NCBI GenBank assembly: GCA_938008535.1
Contig: CALLKF010000006.1
Coordinates: forward strand, 1 to 64,000
Origin: an uncultured Saprospirales bacterium
Lineage (GTDB): Bacteria > Bacteroidota > Bacteroidia > Chitinophagales > JADIYW01
Length of the DNA stretch: 64,000 nt
Direction of reading: 5' to 3'
Position 1 is the stretch's first letter; the number at the start of each line of letters is the position of its first letter. Positions 26,339 through 34,139 of the stretch are shown here, piece after piece. The notes under the pieces were generated by a model, which worked only from the letters and a program-made list of their open reading frames with translations, did no database searches and was not told the origin of the DNA. The position numbers and the translations under genes are program-made.

Positions 26339-26613
26339 TGTCGATAAAAAGAAAAATATTCATAACGTGCAAAACTGCAACATTGCTAACTTGCAAAAAG
26401 CAAGACAATGCGCTGTCTTTTAAAGAAGAAATACAATTAAAAATTCATCTTTTAATTTGTACGATTTGTTCTTTGTTCTCCAAACAAAGCAACTTAATAG
26501 ATGAACAATTAAAAAGAATGAATGCTGAAAATTACGAAACCAATGTTTTGCAATTAAATGAACCGACTAAAATCGAACTTCAAAACAAAATAAATTCTGA
26601 ACTCGAAAAATAA
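26335..26613 (+). CDS. Small zinc-binding anti-sigma factor (ZAS-like)
   Basis: 92 residues. It has the H-x3-C-x2-C signature of zinc-associated anti-sigma factors as HLLICTIC (His38, Cys42, Cys45), plus earlier cysteines at 12 and 20 (ITCKTATLLTC) that may complete the site. No membrane helix is present, so it is probably cytoplasmic and may sense redox state or zinc directly. It overlaps the sigma gene by ATGA, the usual arrangement for such pairs. Start is ATG at 26335; the second ATG is immediately adjacent. Homologues are common in Bacteroidota but poorly characterised. Confidence 0.8.
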   Translation: MMSIKRKIFITCKTATLLTCKKQDNALSFKEEIQLKIHLLICTICSLFSKQSNLIDEQLKRMNAENYETNVLQLNEPTKIELQNKINSELEK

Positions 26614-26624
26614 TTTTTTCTCTT

Positions 26625-26653
26625 TTGTAAGGAAATAATTTCACGTTCGTATA
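26625..26653 (+). promoter_or_regulatory. Putative ECF-sigma promoter 1 (TTGTAAGGAAAT-N11-CGTATA)
   Basis: TTGTAAGGAAAT at 26625-26636, 11-base gap, CGTATA at 26648-26653, ending 17 bases before the DM13 lipoprotein start. The same two blocks with the same 11-base gap occur at 28093-28121 and nowhere else that I noticed. Confidence 0.75.
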
Positions 26654-26670
26654 TAGTAGAAATTCCTTGT

Positions 26671-27117
26671 ATGATTTCTACAAAAAATATTCTACACACT
26701 TCTGCGTTTATTTTTTTTACAGTATGGTTTTTTGCGAGCAGCTGTACTAAAGAGAACACACCAACAATAGATTTAATGGAAAAGCCAGATACTTCAGCAT
26801 TGCTGAAGTATAAAGGTAATTTCCAAACCGGACCTTATGGCAGCAACGCAAAAGGCAGTGCCAATATTTATGTAAAAGATAGCATGTTGACATTGGTGTT
26901 TGATACTTTATTTTTAATAAACAACGGACCAGCTTTACATGTGTATTTAAGCAAAGAAATGCAGCCAATAAATTTTATTGATTTAGGTGATTTGAAATCT
27001 ACCAATGGCGGGCAAATTTATAATATTTCCGGAATGCCAAATTTTATGGAATATAAATATGCATTGGTGCATTGCAAAGCTTACGATCATTTATTTTCTT
27101 ATGCTGAATTAAAATAA
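26671..27117 (+). CDS. DM13-domain lipoprotein
   Basis: 148 residues. Signal with lipobox (WFFASSCTKE, Cys near 25). The rest is a DM13 domain: GNFQTGPYGSNAKGSANIYV, then GPALHVYLSKE, IDLGDLKSTNGGQIYNI and the closing ALVHCKAYDHLFSYAEL with Cys near 135. DM13 is related to DOMON-type domains and has been proposed to take part in electron transfer through its conserved Cys. First gene after promoter 1, five bases before a beta-barrel gene. Envelope redox function is inferred from the family. Confidence 0.85.
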   Translation: MISTKNILHTSAFIFFTVWFFASSCTKENTPTIDLMEKPDTSALLKYKGNFQTGPYGSNAKGSANIYVKDSMLTLVFDTLFLINNGPALHVYLSKEMQPINFIDLGDLKSTNGGQIYNISGMPNFMEYKYALVHCKAYDHLFSYAELK

Positions 27118-27122
27118 AGGTT

Positions 27123-28088
27123 ATGCAAAAAATAGTTTTATTGTTGGCAATTAATTTATCTGTTAGTTTAGCAAATGCACAAGGTTGCAGCGATGCCGGT
27201 TTTTGTACGTTAGGCAGTTTAAAATCCAATTTTGATTTTGAGAAAAAAGATTCAACTTCTTTGAATGAGAAAGAATTAAAAAACACCATTGGTGTTGGAT
27301 TCAGTTATGGTTTAGGCGAAGATTTTAATAATAATTTTAATCCATTCTTAATTTATAATAGAAAACTAACGAAACATGTAGAATTGCAAACCAAGCTGAC
27401 TTCTGCCTTTATAAATGGAAAAAGAGGCAACGTAAATTATCTTTCTGATATCTATATTGCTACCAATACATCCATTTCTATAAAAGATAAAAAGCCAAAA
27501 CTACATCAGCGATTAAATATTATTGCTGGTTTAAAAATTCCATTTTCTACGGCTAATTTTAAAAAGGATGGACAAGCATTGCCAATGGCGTATCAACCTA
27601 GTTTGGCTACTTTCGATTTTATTGCTGGTGTAAATTATATTGTTTATGGTTTTGAGCTGAATGCGGCTTTTCAAATTCCTTTTGCCAGTATCAACAAAAA
27701 TAATTATTTCAATGATGGTGATACTTATACATTTGGCAAAGATAGTTTGCGCTTTGTAAGCACCAACTTATTTAAACGCAAACCAGATTTCTTGTTGAGG
27801 TTTGGATATATTTTTCATACCAAAAATCGCAAATGGTTATTTAAACCAAACGTCCTAAATATTATACATTTAGGAAAAGATACTTATGTAGATACGTTAG
27901 GTAAACGAAAAAAAATTGAAGATTCAGAAGGTTATACTTTAAATGCAGCTTTCAATATGACGTATATCATTAACAAACATCATAATTTTGAACTATCTGC
28001 CGGAACGCCTTTAGTGGTGCGCAAAGTTCGACCTGATGGTTTGACGCGCAAAATTGCAGTTGCATTAGAATATCATTTTAATTTTTAA
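27123..28088 (+). CDS. Outer-membrane beta-barrel protein of unknown specificity
   Basis: 321 residues with a signal peptide (LLLAINLSVSLANAQ). Long stretches of amphipathic strands (TIGVGFSYGLGED, VELQTKLTSAFI, YIVYGFELNAAFQIPF) and a C-terminal aromatic residue (ALEYHFNF) fit an outer-membrane barrel. The mature N-terminus has two Cys (QGCSDAGFCTLGS), a motif I have seen described for Bacteroidota 'transporter' barrels near redox proteins. It follows the DM13 gene by five bases, so they are probably in one transcript controlled by the CGTATA-type promoter. Substrate unknown. Confidence 0.7.
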   Translation: MQKIVLLLAINLSVSLANAQGCSDAGFCTLGSLKSNFDFEKKDSTSLNEKELKNTIGVGFSYGLGEDFNNNFNPFLIYNRKLTKHVELQTKLTSAFINGKRGNVNYLSDIYIATNTSISIKDKKPKLHQRLNIIAGLKIPFSTANFKKDGQALPMAYQPSLATFDFIAGVNYIVYGFELNAAFQIPFASINKNNYFNDGDTYTFGKDSLRFVSTNLFKRKPDFLLRFGYIFHTKNRKWLFKPNVLNIIHLGKDTYVDTLGKRKKIEDSEGYTLNAAFNMTYIINKHHNFELSAGTPLVVRKVRPDGLTRKIAVALEYHFNF

Positions 28089-28092
28089 AAAG

Positions 28093-28121
28093 TTGTAAGG
28101 AAATTTTAAATTATCCGTATA
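28093..28121 (+). promoter_or_regulatory. Putative ECF-sigma promoter 2 (TTGTAAGGAAAT-N11-CGTATA)
   Basis: TTGTAAGGAAAT at 28093-28104, 11-base gap, CGTATA at 28116-28121, then 19 bases to the YHS gene start. Identical in all 18 conserved bases and in spacing to the element at 26625. Confidence 0.75.
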
Positions 28122-28140
28122 AAAGAGAAACACAAATTTC

Positions 28141-28605
28141 ATGCAAAAAACAATTTTCTCACTTTTATTAATGTTGATGATATCAGCATTACAAGCTCAA
28201 ACAACAAACAATAAAATAAAGCATTTTAACCTGAAAAAAAACGTCGCAATAGATGGTTACGATCCGGTTTCGTATTTTACACAAAACAAAGCTATTAAAG
28301 GAAATAAAAATTTTGCTGTCAGTGTTGATGATGTTATTTATTATTGCTCATCACAAGCAAACAAAGATTTATTAGTGAAAACACCAGCAAAATATGAACC
28401 TCAATACGGTGGTTGGTGTGCTTATGCAATGGGTGCGAAAGGCACTAAGGTAGAAATCGATCCTGAAACGTTTAAGATTAAAGATGGCAAGTTGTACTTG
28501 TTCTATAACAAAACATTTACGAATACCTTACCACTTTGGAATAAAGATGAAGCTAATCTGAAAACTAAAGCAGATGAAAACTGGAAAATTATTCTTTCAA
28601 AATAA
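28141..28605 (+). CDS. Secreted YHS-domain protein
   Basis: 154 residues with signal peptide (LLLMLMISALQAQ). The YHS region begins VAIDGYDPVSYFTQNKAIKG, continues with VDDVIYYCSSQANKDLLVKTP and ends near YGGWCAYAMGAKGTK. YHS domains are small, often metal-associated and found with copper or redox proteins. Two Cys (YYCSS, GGWCAY) are conserved in this type. First gene after promoter 2 and followed by a broken DoxX-like gene. An envelope metal or redox role is the inference. Confidence 0.88.
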   Translation: MQKTIFSLLLMLMISALQAQTTNNKIKHFNLKKNVAIDGYDPVSYFTQNKAIKGNKNFAVSVDDVIYYCSSQANKDLLVKTPAKYEPQYGGWCAYAMGAKGTKVEIDPETFKIKDGKLYLFYNKTFTNTLPLWNKDEANLKTKADENWKIILSK

Positions 28606-28620
28606 GACAAATTAAAAATC

Positions 28621-29033
28621 ATGAGCAAACTTATCTTTTGGACAATTCGCATCGTGCCGACAATTATTATGTTGCAAACATTATATTTTAAATTTAGCGC
28701 GGCACCGGAACCAATTCATATTTTTACACATTATTAGGAAAATACGAAGCATTTGGCAGAATTGGAACTGGTGTTATTGAATTGATTGCGGGTTTTCTTT
28801 TGTTATATCCGAAAATATCAGTGTTTGGTGCTATCTTCGGCGCAGGTACTATGGCTGGTGCAGTGTTTTCGCATCTGTTTGTTTTAGGAATCAATGTGCA
28901 ATATTATGATGCAGAAAGTCATTTAATTAATGATAAAGGTTCATTGTTTATTTCTGCTTTAGTTACGCTCTTATGTTGTGGAATAATAATTGTTCAACAA
29001 AGAAATTATTTATTTAATTTCATTAAACGATAA
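28621..29033 (+). pseudogene. DoxX-like membrane protein, interrupted by a frameshift
   Basis: Translation from ATG 28621 gives SKLIFWTIRIVPTIIMLQ, then FKFSAAPEPIHIFTHY and a stop at 28735. The family continues in another frame from about 28731 (LLGKYEAFGRIGTGVIELIAGFLLL) to the stop at 29033, with the remaining membrane helices intact. A one-base indel around 28720-28732, next to a T run, restores one frame. Intact homologues are four-helix proteins of about 130 residues. It may be a real recent pseudogene or a sequencing error. Neighbours on both sides are intact. Confidence 0.8.
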
Positions 29034-29035
29034 AC

Positions 29036-29518
29036 ATGCAGTTATTAAAAGATATATCGACAAGTTTATTGGAAGTGTTGAATCAGCTTCCAGAAAATTA
29101 CTATACGCAACAAATCTCAATTTTAGACAATCAGACAATTGGTCAGCAAGTAAGACATATTATCGAACATTGGCAGATTCTGGTTGAAAATTGCGATAGT
29201 AATTCTATCAATTATGCGAAAAGAAAAAGAGATATTTCTATTGAGCAAAACAAACAAATTGCTATCAGTTTATTAAAAATATTACAACAACAATCTAACA
29301 AAAATGATATTGTACTTAATGTAGTTTCTATTGACGAAAGCACAATTTTTACTTCTACTTATTACAGAGAATTGGATAATGTAAAAGAACATATCATTCA
29401 TCATGCAGCCATCATAAGAATGGCAATACTTTTCATACAAACCGATTTTAATATGCCTGCAAATTTTGGTTATGCGCCATCAACTATTGCATATAAACAA
29501 CAACAATGTGTACAGTAA
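29036..29518 (+). CDS. DinB-superfamily (YfiT/DfsA-like) four-helix protein
   Basis: 160 residues of mostly amphipathic helices. The metal-binding His pattern of the DinB superfamily is present: TIGQQVRHIIEHW (His41) and VKEHIIHHAAIIRMAI. This superfamily includes thiol-dependent S-transferases (bacillithiol, mycothiol) and is unrelated to DNA polymerase IV. It lies two bases after the DoxX-like frame and overlaps the next gene by 13 bases, so it belongs to the same transcript. Role in thiol chemistry is an inference. Confidence 0.82.
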   Translation: MQLLKDISTSLLEVLNQLPENYYTQQISILDNQTIGQQVRHIIEHWQILVENCDSNSINYAKRKRDISIEQNKQIAISLLKILQQQSNKNDIVLNVVSIDESTIFTSTYYRELDNVKEHIIHHAAIIRMAILFIQTDFNMPANFGYAPSTIAYKQQQCVQ

Positions 29519-30228
29519 GTTTTTATAAAAATAAAACAGAAACTATCATTACATCCAACAGAGATGAACATCATAGCCGTGCAAAAGCATTACCGCCACA
29601 AATATATCAAACAGAAAATTTTGACTTAATATATTGCAAAGATGCACAAGCAAACGGAACATGGATGGCTTTGCGAAATGATGGTGCTGTGATTGTCTTA
29701 TTGAACGGTGCATTTGAAAGATATCCACTAAGTCCACCTTATAAAAAAAGCAGAGGTTTAGTGTTGTTAGATATTATGAATGAAGAAAAATCTTTAGAAA
29801 AATATAAAGCGTATGATCTTGCAAATATTGAACCTTTTACGATTATCATTTACCACAATCACCTTTTACACGAATGTATTTGGAATGGTAATGAAAAATT
29901 TATTGCTGAAAAATCTACAGAAGAAAACTATATCTGGTCGTCAGTAACTTTATACGATGAAGAATTTAGAAATAGAAAACGTGATTTATTTCAACAATTA
30001 CAACAAACAAAAAATGCATTAAATGCTGATGATATTTTGCAATTTCATCAATCTAAACAAGATTTACAAAACGGTTTTTTAATTAATAGAAATAATCAGT
30101 TGATGACTTTTAGTGTAACGCAAATTGTTTTAACCGATAAACAAAACACATTTAAGCATTACGATATTTTAGACGACAAATCATACATGATTACTGCAAA
30201 TGAATTTAGCAAAGAAAGTTTTTTATAG
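29506..30228 (+). CDS. NRDE-family (TANGO2-like) protein
   Basis: 240 residues. The N-terminus MCTVSFYKNKT followed by ITSNRDEHHSRAKALPP carries Cys2, as in Ntn hydrolases, and the eponymous Asn-Arg-Asp-Glu. Further conserved parts are GTWMALRNDGAVIVLLNGAF and IWSSVTLYDEEFRNRK. The family is linked to heme trafficking in eukaryotic TANGO2 studies; bacterial roles are unknown. It overlaps the DinB-like gene upstream by 13 bases and the ATP-grasp gene downstream by 29 bases, so the three are likely one transcript. Confidence 0.88.
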   Translation: MCTVSFYKNKTETIITSNRDEHHSRAKALPPQIYQTENFDLIYCKDAQANGTWMALRNDGAVIVLLNGAFERYPLSPPYKKSRGLVLLDIMNEEKSLEKYKAYDLANIEPFTIIIYHNHLLHECIWNGNEKFIAEKSTEENYIWSSVTLYDEEFRNRKRDLFQQLQQTKNALNADDILQFHQSKQDLQNGFLINRNNQLMTFSVTQIVLTDKQNTFKHYDILDDKSYMITANEFSKESFL

Positions 30229-31258
30229 AATAAAATATACTGTTCACAAACTACTGAATTGGGAATATTGGCCTCAGGAAATGGTGTATTTCATTATTTA
30301 TCCATATTATGTTTGGATTGCTTTCAGGTTGCGTGCTGCTGGCTTTTTTGTGGTAGCAAATCCACACGATGGTGAAATGAATTTTCTGATGGAAAGTAAG
30401 ATTAAAATTTACAATCACATTCCAACCAAATATTATCCAACTACCATTTATGTTGAACCAAAACAAGATTTTAATTCTATCATAGATGAGGTAAATCAAG
30501 CTCAAATCTCATTACCATTTATTACCAAACCAAACATCGGACACAAAGGTATTGGCGTAAAAAAAATCTATTCAGAAACTGAATTATCAGCACATCATCA
30601 ATCAGCCAAACATCCTTATTTAATTCAGCATTTAATAGAATTTGAACATGAAATCGGATTGTTTTGGGTTCGGTTTCCAAATGAGTCAACAGGTAAATTA
30701 ACAGGTATAGTTTATAAAGAATATTTACATGTAATAGGCGATGGCAAAAGCACCTTAGAACAATTAATTTATGCAGATGCTCGAACTTATTATCAACTGC
30801 ATTATCTAAAAAATAAATTTAAAGAGGAATGGAATGCTATTTTGCCAAAAGATGAAAAGAAAATCATAGTTCCATTTGGCAGTCATTTTCGTGGTTCAAA
30901 ATTTATAGATTATTCTCATAAAATAACACCTAAACTCACGGAAACTTTTAATGCAATTTGCACACAAATAAACGGTTACTATTATGGCAGAATGGATATA
31001 AAATTTGACAACTGGAAAGATTTAGAAGAAGGAAAAAACTTTGCTATTATAGAAACCAATGGCGCTGGCAGCGAACCAACACACATTTACGATCCAACTC
31101 ATTCTATCTTTTTTGCCTGGAAAGAAATTGTCCGACATTTATCTTATTTAAAAAAAGTTTGTTTACAGAATAAACAGAAAGGTTATCAAACTGTCAATCT
31201 AAAACAGCTGCTTAAAATGTATAGTGATTATAAAGTGTACATGAAAGAAATTGAATAA
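30200..31258 (+). CDS. ATP-grasp-fold ligase-like protein (D-Ala-D-Ala ligase-type)
   Basis: 352 residues. ATP-grasp features include FITKPNIGHKGIGVKKIY (nucleotide-binding Lys), LIQHLIEFEHEIGLFWV (Glu-rich adenine strand), and FAIIETNGAGSEPTHIYDP (metal-binding Glu-x-Asn). An initial hydrophobic segment (YFIIYPYYVWIAFRL) might anchor it to the membrane. Such enzymes join a carboxylate to an amine or hydroxyl through an acyl phosphate. The substrate is unknown. It overlaps the preceding NRDE gene by 29 bases. Similar genes in Bacteroidota are often annotated only as 'hypothetical'. Confidence 0.75.
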   Translation: MNLAKKVFYRIKYTVHKLLNWEYWPQEMVYFIIYPYYVWIAFRLRAAGFFVVANPHDGEMNFLMESKIKIYNHIPTKYYPTTIYVEPKQDFNSIIDEVNQAQISLPFITKPNIGHKGIGVKKIYSETELSAHHQSAKHPYLIQHLIEFEHEIGLFWVRFPNESTGKLTGIVYKEYLHVIGDGKSTLEQLIYADARTYYQLHYLKNKFKEEWNAILPKDEKKIIVPFGSHFRGSKFIDYSHKITPKLTETFNAICTQINGYYYGRMDIKFDNWKDLEEGKNFAIIETNGAGSEPTHIYDPTHSIFFAWKEIVRHLSYLKKVCLQNKQKGYQTVNLKQLLKMYSDYKVYMKEIE

Positions 31259-31264
31259 ATCTAT

Positions 31265-31272
31265 TATTTTTG
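31265..31272 (+). promoter_or_regulatory. -7-like element TATTTTTG before the GNAT gene
   Basis: Exact TAnnTTTG match, four bases before the ATG at 31277. If used, the transcript would be leaderless or nearly so. No spaced -33 box is evident. Confidence 0.4.
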
Positions 31273-31276
31273 CATC

Positions 31277-31765
31277 ATGTATAAAATCAGAATTGCATTT
31301 ATTACTGATATTCCAAAAATTTTAGAAGTTGCCGCATCGACTTGGAAACAAACCTATGCACCTATTATTTCGCAAGAACAGATCGATTTTATGTATGAAA
31401 GAATGTACTCTAAAGAAGCTATTTTACAGCAAATGCAAGATGGTCATACATTTTTTATGTACCTGGAAAATGATAAAATTCTTGGTTTTATTTCCTACAT
31501 CATGCAGGAAACCGATGGGATGTATATACCAAAAATATACGTAAAACCAGAAGCGCATGGAAAAGGAATCGGCAAATTATTAGTACAGGAAGTCGAAAAG
31601 ATAGCACAAAAGAACAAGGCAGATTTTCTGGAATTGAATGTTAACCGCAAAAATCCGGCGATGTATTTTTATAAAAAACTAGGCTTTGAACTGCATGAAA
31701 AAGCAGACATTGCTTACGGTAAATTCTGGCTGAATGATTATGTGTTGAGAAAGCCCTTACATTAA
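31277..31765 (+). CDS. GNAT-family N-acetyltransferase
   Basis: 162 residues. Motif A of GNAT enzymes is intact: IYVKPEAHGKGIGKLLVQEVE, with the acetyl-CoA-binding Gly-x-Gly-x-Gly-like loop, then FLELNVNRKNPAMYFYKKLGF as motif B. The N-terminus is IRIAFITDIPKILEVAAST, typical of RimI-like members. Substrate unknown (amine, peptide or small metabolite). It starts 18 bases after the ATP-grasp gene and its stop overlaps the convergent DoxX gene by four bases. Confidence 0.92.
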   Translation: MYKIRIAFITDIPKILEVAASTWKQTYAPIISQEQIDFMYERMYSKEAILQQMQDGHTFFMYLENDKILGFISYIMQETDGMYIPKIYVKPEAHGKGIGKLLVQEVEKIAQKNKADFLELNVNRKNPAMYFYKKLGFELHEKADIAYGKFWLNDYVLRKPLH

Positions 31766-32127
31766 TATTTACTTACGCACCAGGCCCAATAAATCAGCAC
31801 GAACTGCAGCACCAATCTTACATATAAGAACCACTCTTTGCCGACAGCCATTTTTGGTGGATTGAATACGTGTGATATATGTACCGCAAAGAAAGAGATC
31901 AGCATCGCGATAATTAAATAAGCAGAAATTTGTCGCGTTGATGCAAACAGCAATCCAATTGCTAATATAATTTCTGCAATACCTGAAACGATATTCAGTG
32001 TAGAAGGCATCGGAAAAAACTTCGGCATGATACCAATATAAAATTTCGGATTTCGAAAATGATTGATACCTGCAACACCATATAAAAACGCCATAACGTA
32101 AAGTGATATTTGTTGTAGTGTTGTCAT
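31762..32127 (-). CDS. DoxX-family membrane protein
   Basis: 121 residues, four membrane helices: ISLYVMAFLYGVAGINHF, LNIVSGIAEIILAIGLLFAS, ISAYLIIAMLISFFAVHISH and LVLQFVLIYWAWCV. The pattern and length match small DoxX proteins. The family includes a thiosulfate:quinone oxidoreductase subunit, but most members are uncharacterised. Convergent with the GNAT gene and 50 bases downstream of the acyl-CoA dehydrogenase start on the opposite side. It is distinct from the broken DoxX-like gene at 28621. Confidence 0.85.
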   Translation of the reverse strand: MTTLQQISLYVMAFLYGVAGINHFRNPKFYIGIMPKFFPMPSTLNIVSGIAEIILAIGLLFASTRQISAYLIIAMLISFFAVHISHVFNPPKMAVGKEWFLYVRLVLQFVLIYWAWCVSKY

Positions 32128-32177
32128 AGTTTAATTTTTGAGTTAGTGAGTTGAAGGATTATACAATTGTAAGCTAG

Positions 32178-33989
32178 TTAATCAATTAAGGCACTATCAA
32201 TACCAACTGTCACTCTGTTTGTGCTTTTTAATCGTATTAATAAAGCTTCTGCTTTTGGTAATTCATATTCAAAGAAATAATTGCAGCATAAAAATTTACT
32301 ATCGGCAAAAATTTTATCTACAGATGTATTTTCGTTGCAAGTATTTGCCATTTTCAGCCATAACCAGCCCATCACCAAGGTGCCAAATAATTCTAAGTAT
32401 AATGTCGCGTCAGATAAGTATGCTTCAACGCCTTCTTTCTGTGCAACATTCATTAAATGCATCGATAATTCTTGTAGCTGACCTAATTTTTTTTCTAATG
32501 ATGATGCATGTGCTTTCGTATTTTCAAACTGTTTTGCTTTGGCTATATCAGTCATCACTTCCTGCATTAATAACATCACGGCTTTGCCGTTTTTCATCAT
32601 CACTTTTCTACCTAATAAATCCAAACCATGAATGGCAGTTGTACCTTCATGTATGGTATGTATGCGTGTTTCGCGATAATATTGTTCTGCAATAAAATCT
32701 TTCGTGAAACCATAACCACCAAAAATTTGTATTGCTGTTGATGTAGAAAAATTACTCATTTCTGCAGGATACGATTTTGCAACTGGTGTCAATAATTCCA
32801 ACATCAAATTATATTTTTCTTTTTCGTCGCCTTCAGTTACGCGTTCCATATCTGCAAAATAACTGCATTGCAATTCTAAACACAATGCACCATCAATAAA
32901 TGTTTTTTGAAACAATAACATGCGTTTCACATCTGCATGATTAATGATTGGTGTTTGCGGCAATTCAGGATTTTTCTCTGCAATATTTCTGCCTTGTAAA
33001 CGTTCGTTCGCATATTTTAAACTTGCATAATATGCAGCCGAAGAAATTGATGTTGCATGCAAACCAACAGAAATTCTTGCTTCATTCATCATCTGAAACA
33101 TGTATGATAAACCTTTGTTTTCTTCACCAACTAGCCAACCTTTGCAGTCGTTATTTTCACCAAAACTTAAGTGTGCAATCGGCGCACCTTTGTAACCCAT
33201 TTTGTGATAAACGCCAATACTTGTTATATCATTGTGTTCTAAAATTCCTTCTTCTTTTATTCTTTCTCTAGGAACAATAAACATCGAAATGCCTTTCGTT
33301 CCAGCTGGTGCGCCTTTTACACGTGCTAATAAAAGATGCACTACATTGTCAACTACATCACTATCACCACAAGAAATAAATATTTTTTGACCAACAATTT
33401 TATAGGTGCCATCTTCTTGTCTTTCTGCTGTAGAAACCACATCACTTAATGAACTGCCTGCGCCTGGTTCTGTTAGTGCCATGGTGCCTTGCCATTCGCC
33501 AGCAAACATTTTTGGCAAATATACATTGTGGTATTTTTTATCTGCAAACGTTTCAATTAAATGCGCAGCACCCATTGTTAAACCAGCAAACACACAACCT
33601 GAATAGTTGGCTGCACCTAAAATAAAACTTGCTGCTGTAGAAAACACGCTTGGCATTTGCAAACCACCAACTTCTTTATTTGCTAAAATACTTATCCAAC
33701 CATTTTCGCCACTAATGCGCATAATGTCTTTATGAATTGGATGCACGCGAATTCTACCATCAATTAATTCAGGTTGTTTTCTATCCATTTCTACTAAATA
33801 TGGAAACAAATATTCTTTTGCAAACTGATCCGTTGCATCTAAATACATTTGCAATGCGTCTTTATCATGATCTGAAAAATAGTCATATTGCGTAACGCTG
33901 TCAGCTTTTAATACATCAAACAAAATAAAATTTAAGTGTTCGCGATTGTAAAATTTATCGCCTAAAAAAACAGAAGAATTGGTTTGCAT
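32178..33989 (-). CDS. Acyl-CoA dehydrogenase, long form with C-terminal extension
   Basis: 603 residues, FAD-dependent, catalysing alpha-beta dehydrogenation of acyl-CoA in the first step of beta-oxidation. The family blocks are GTMALTEPGAGSSLSD (FAD contact), KIFISCGDSDVVDN, FMMNEARISVGLHATS-type helices and FGGYGFTKDFIAEQYYRE followed by the catalytic-region IHEGTTAIHGLD. The C-terminal 120 residues form an extra domain found in AcdB-like large acyl-CoA dehydrogenases. The second acyl-CoA dehydrogenase at 42765 is the shorter canonical type. Substrate length not predictable. Confidence 0.9.
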   Translation of the reverse strand: MQTNSSVFLGDKFYNREHLNFILFDVLKADSVTQYDYFSDHDKDALQMYLDATDQFAKEYLFPYLVEMDRKQPELIDGRIRVHPIHKDIMRISGENGWISILANKEVGGLQMPSVFSTAASFILGAANYSGCVFAGLTMGAAHLIETFADKKYHNVYLPKMFAGEWQGTMALTEPGAGSSLSDVVSTAERQEDGTYKIVGQKIFISCGDSDVVDNVVHLLLARVKGAPAGTKGISMFIVPRERIKEEGILEHNDITSIGVYHKMGYKGAPIAHLSFGENNDCKGWLVGEENKGLSYMFQMMNEARISVGLHATSISSAAYYASLKYANERLQGRNIAEKNPELPQTPIINHADVKRMLLFQKTFIDGALCLELQCSYFADMERVTEGDEKEKYNLMLELLTPVAKSYPAEMSNFSTSTAIQIFGGYGFTKDFIAEQYYRETRIHTIHEGTTAIHGLDLLGRKVMMKNGKAVMLLMQEVMTDIAKAKQFENTKAHASSLEKKLGQLQELSMHLMNVAQKEGVEAYLSDATLYLELFGTLVMGWLWLKMANTCNENTSVDKIFADSKFLCCNYFFEYELPKAEALLIRLKSTNRVTVGIDSALID

Positions 33990-34087
33990 ATTTTAATTGT
34001 TAGATTTTGAATTATAGAATTGGTGAATTTTTGAATATACTTTTTTTCTTTTGTAAGATATGGAAAAAAGGAATAAAGTGAAAATAA

Positions 34088-34120
34088 AAAATGGTTCGTG
34101 TTTATACGAACCATAGTAAA
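34088..34120 (-). terminator. Rho-independent terminator of glmS
   Basis: Inverted repeat ATGGTTCGT (34091-34099) against ACGAACCAT (34106-34114), loop GTTTAT. Read on the minus strand it is followed by a T-run, just downstream of the glmS stop. Confidence 0.85.
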
Positions 34121-34139
34121 TATTTTTATTATTTAAGAA

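Noticed and set aside
29036..29518. DNA polymerase IV (dinB) reading of the DinB-like protein
   Set aside because: The DinB superfamily here is the four-helix metal-binding family; the polymerase is the separate gene at 2162.
32219..32695. 158-residue plus-strand ORF antisense to acyl-CoA dehydrogenase
   Set aside because: It lies in the opposite strand of a well-matched gene and has no recognisable motif or promoter.
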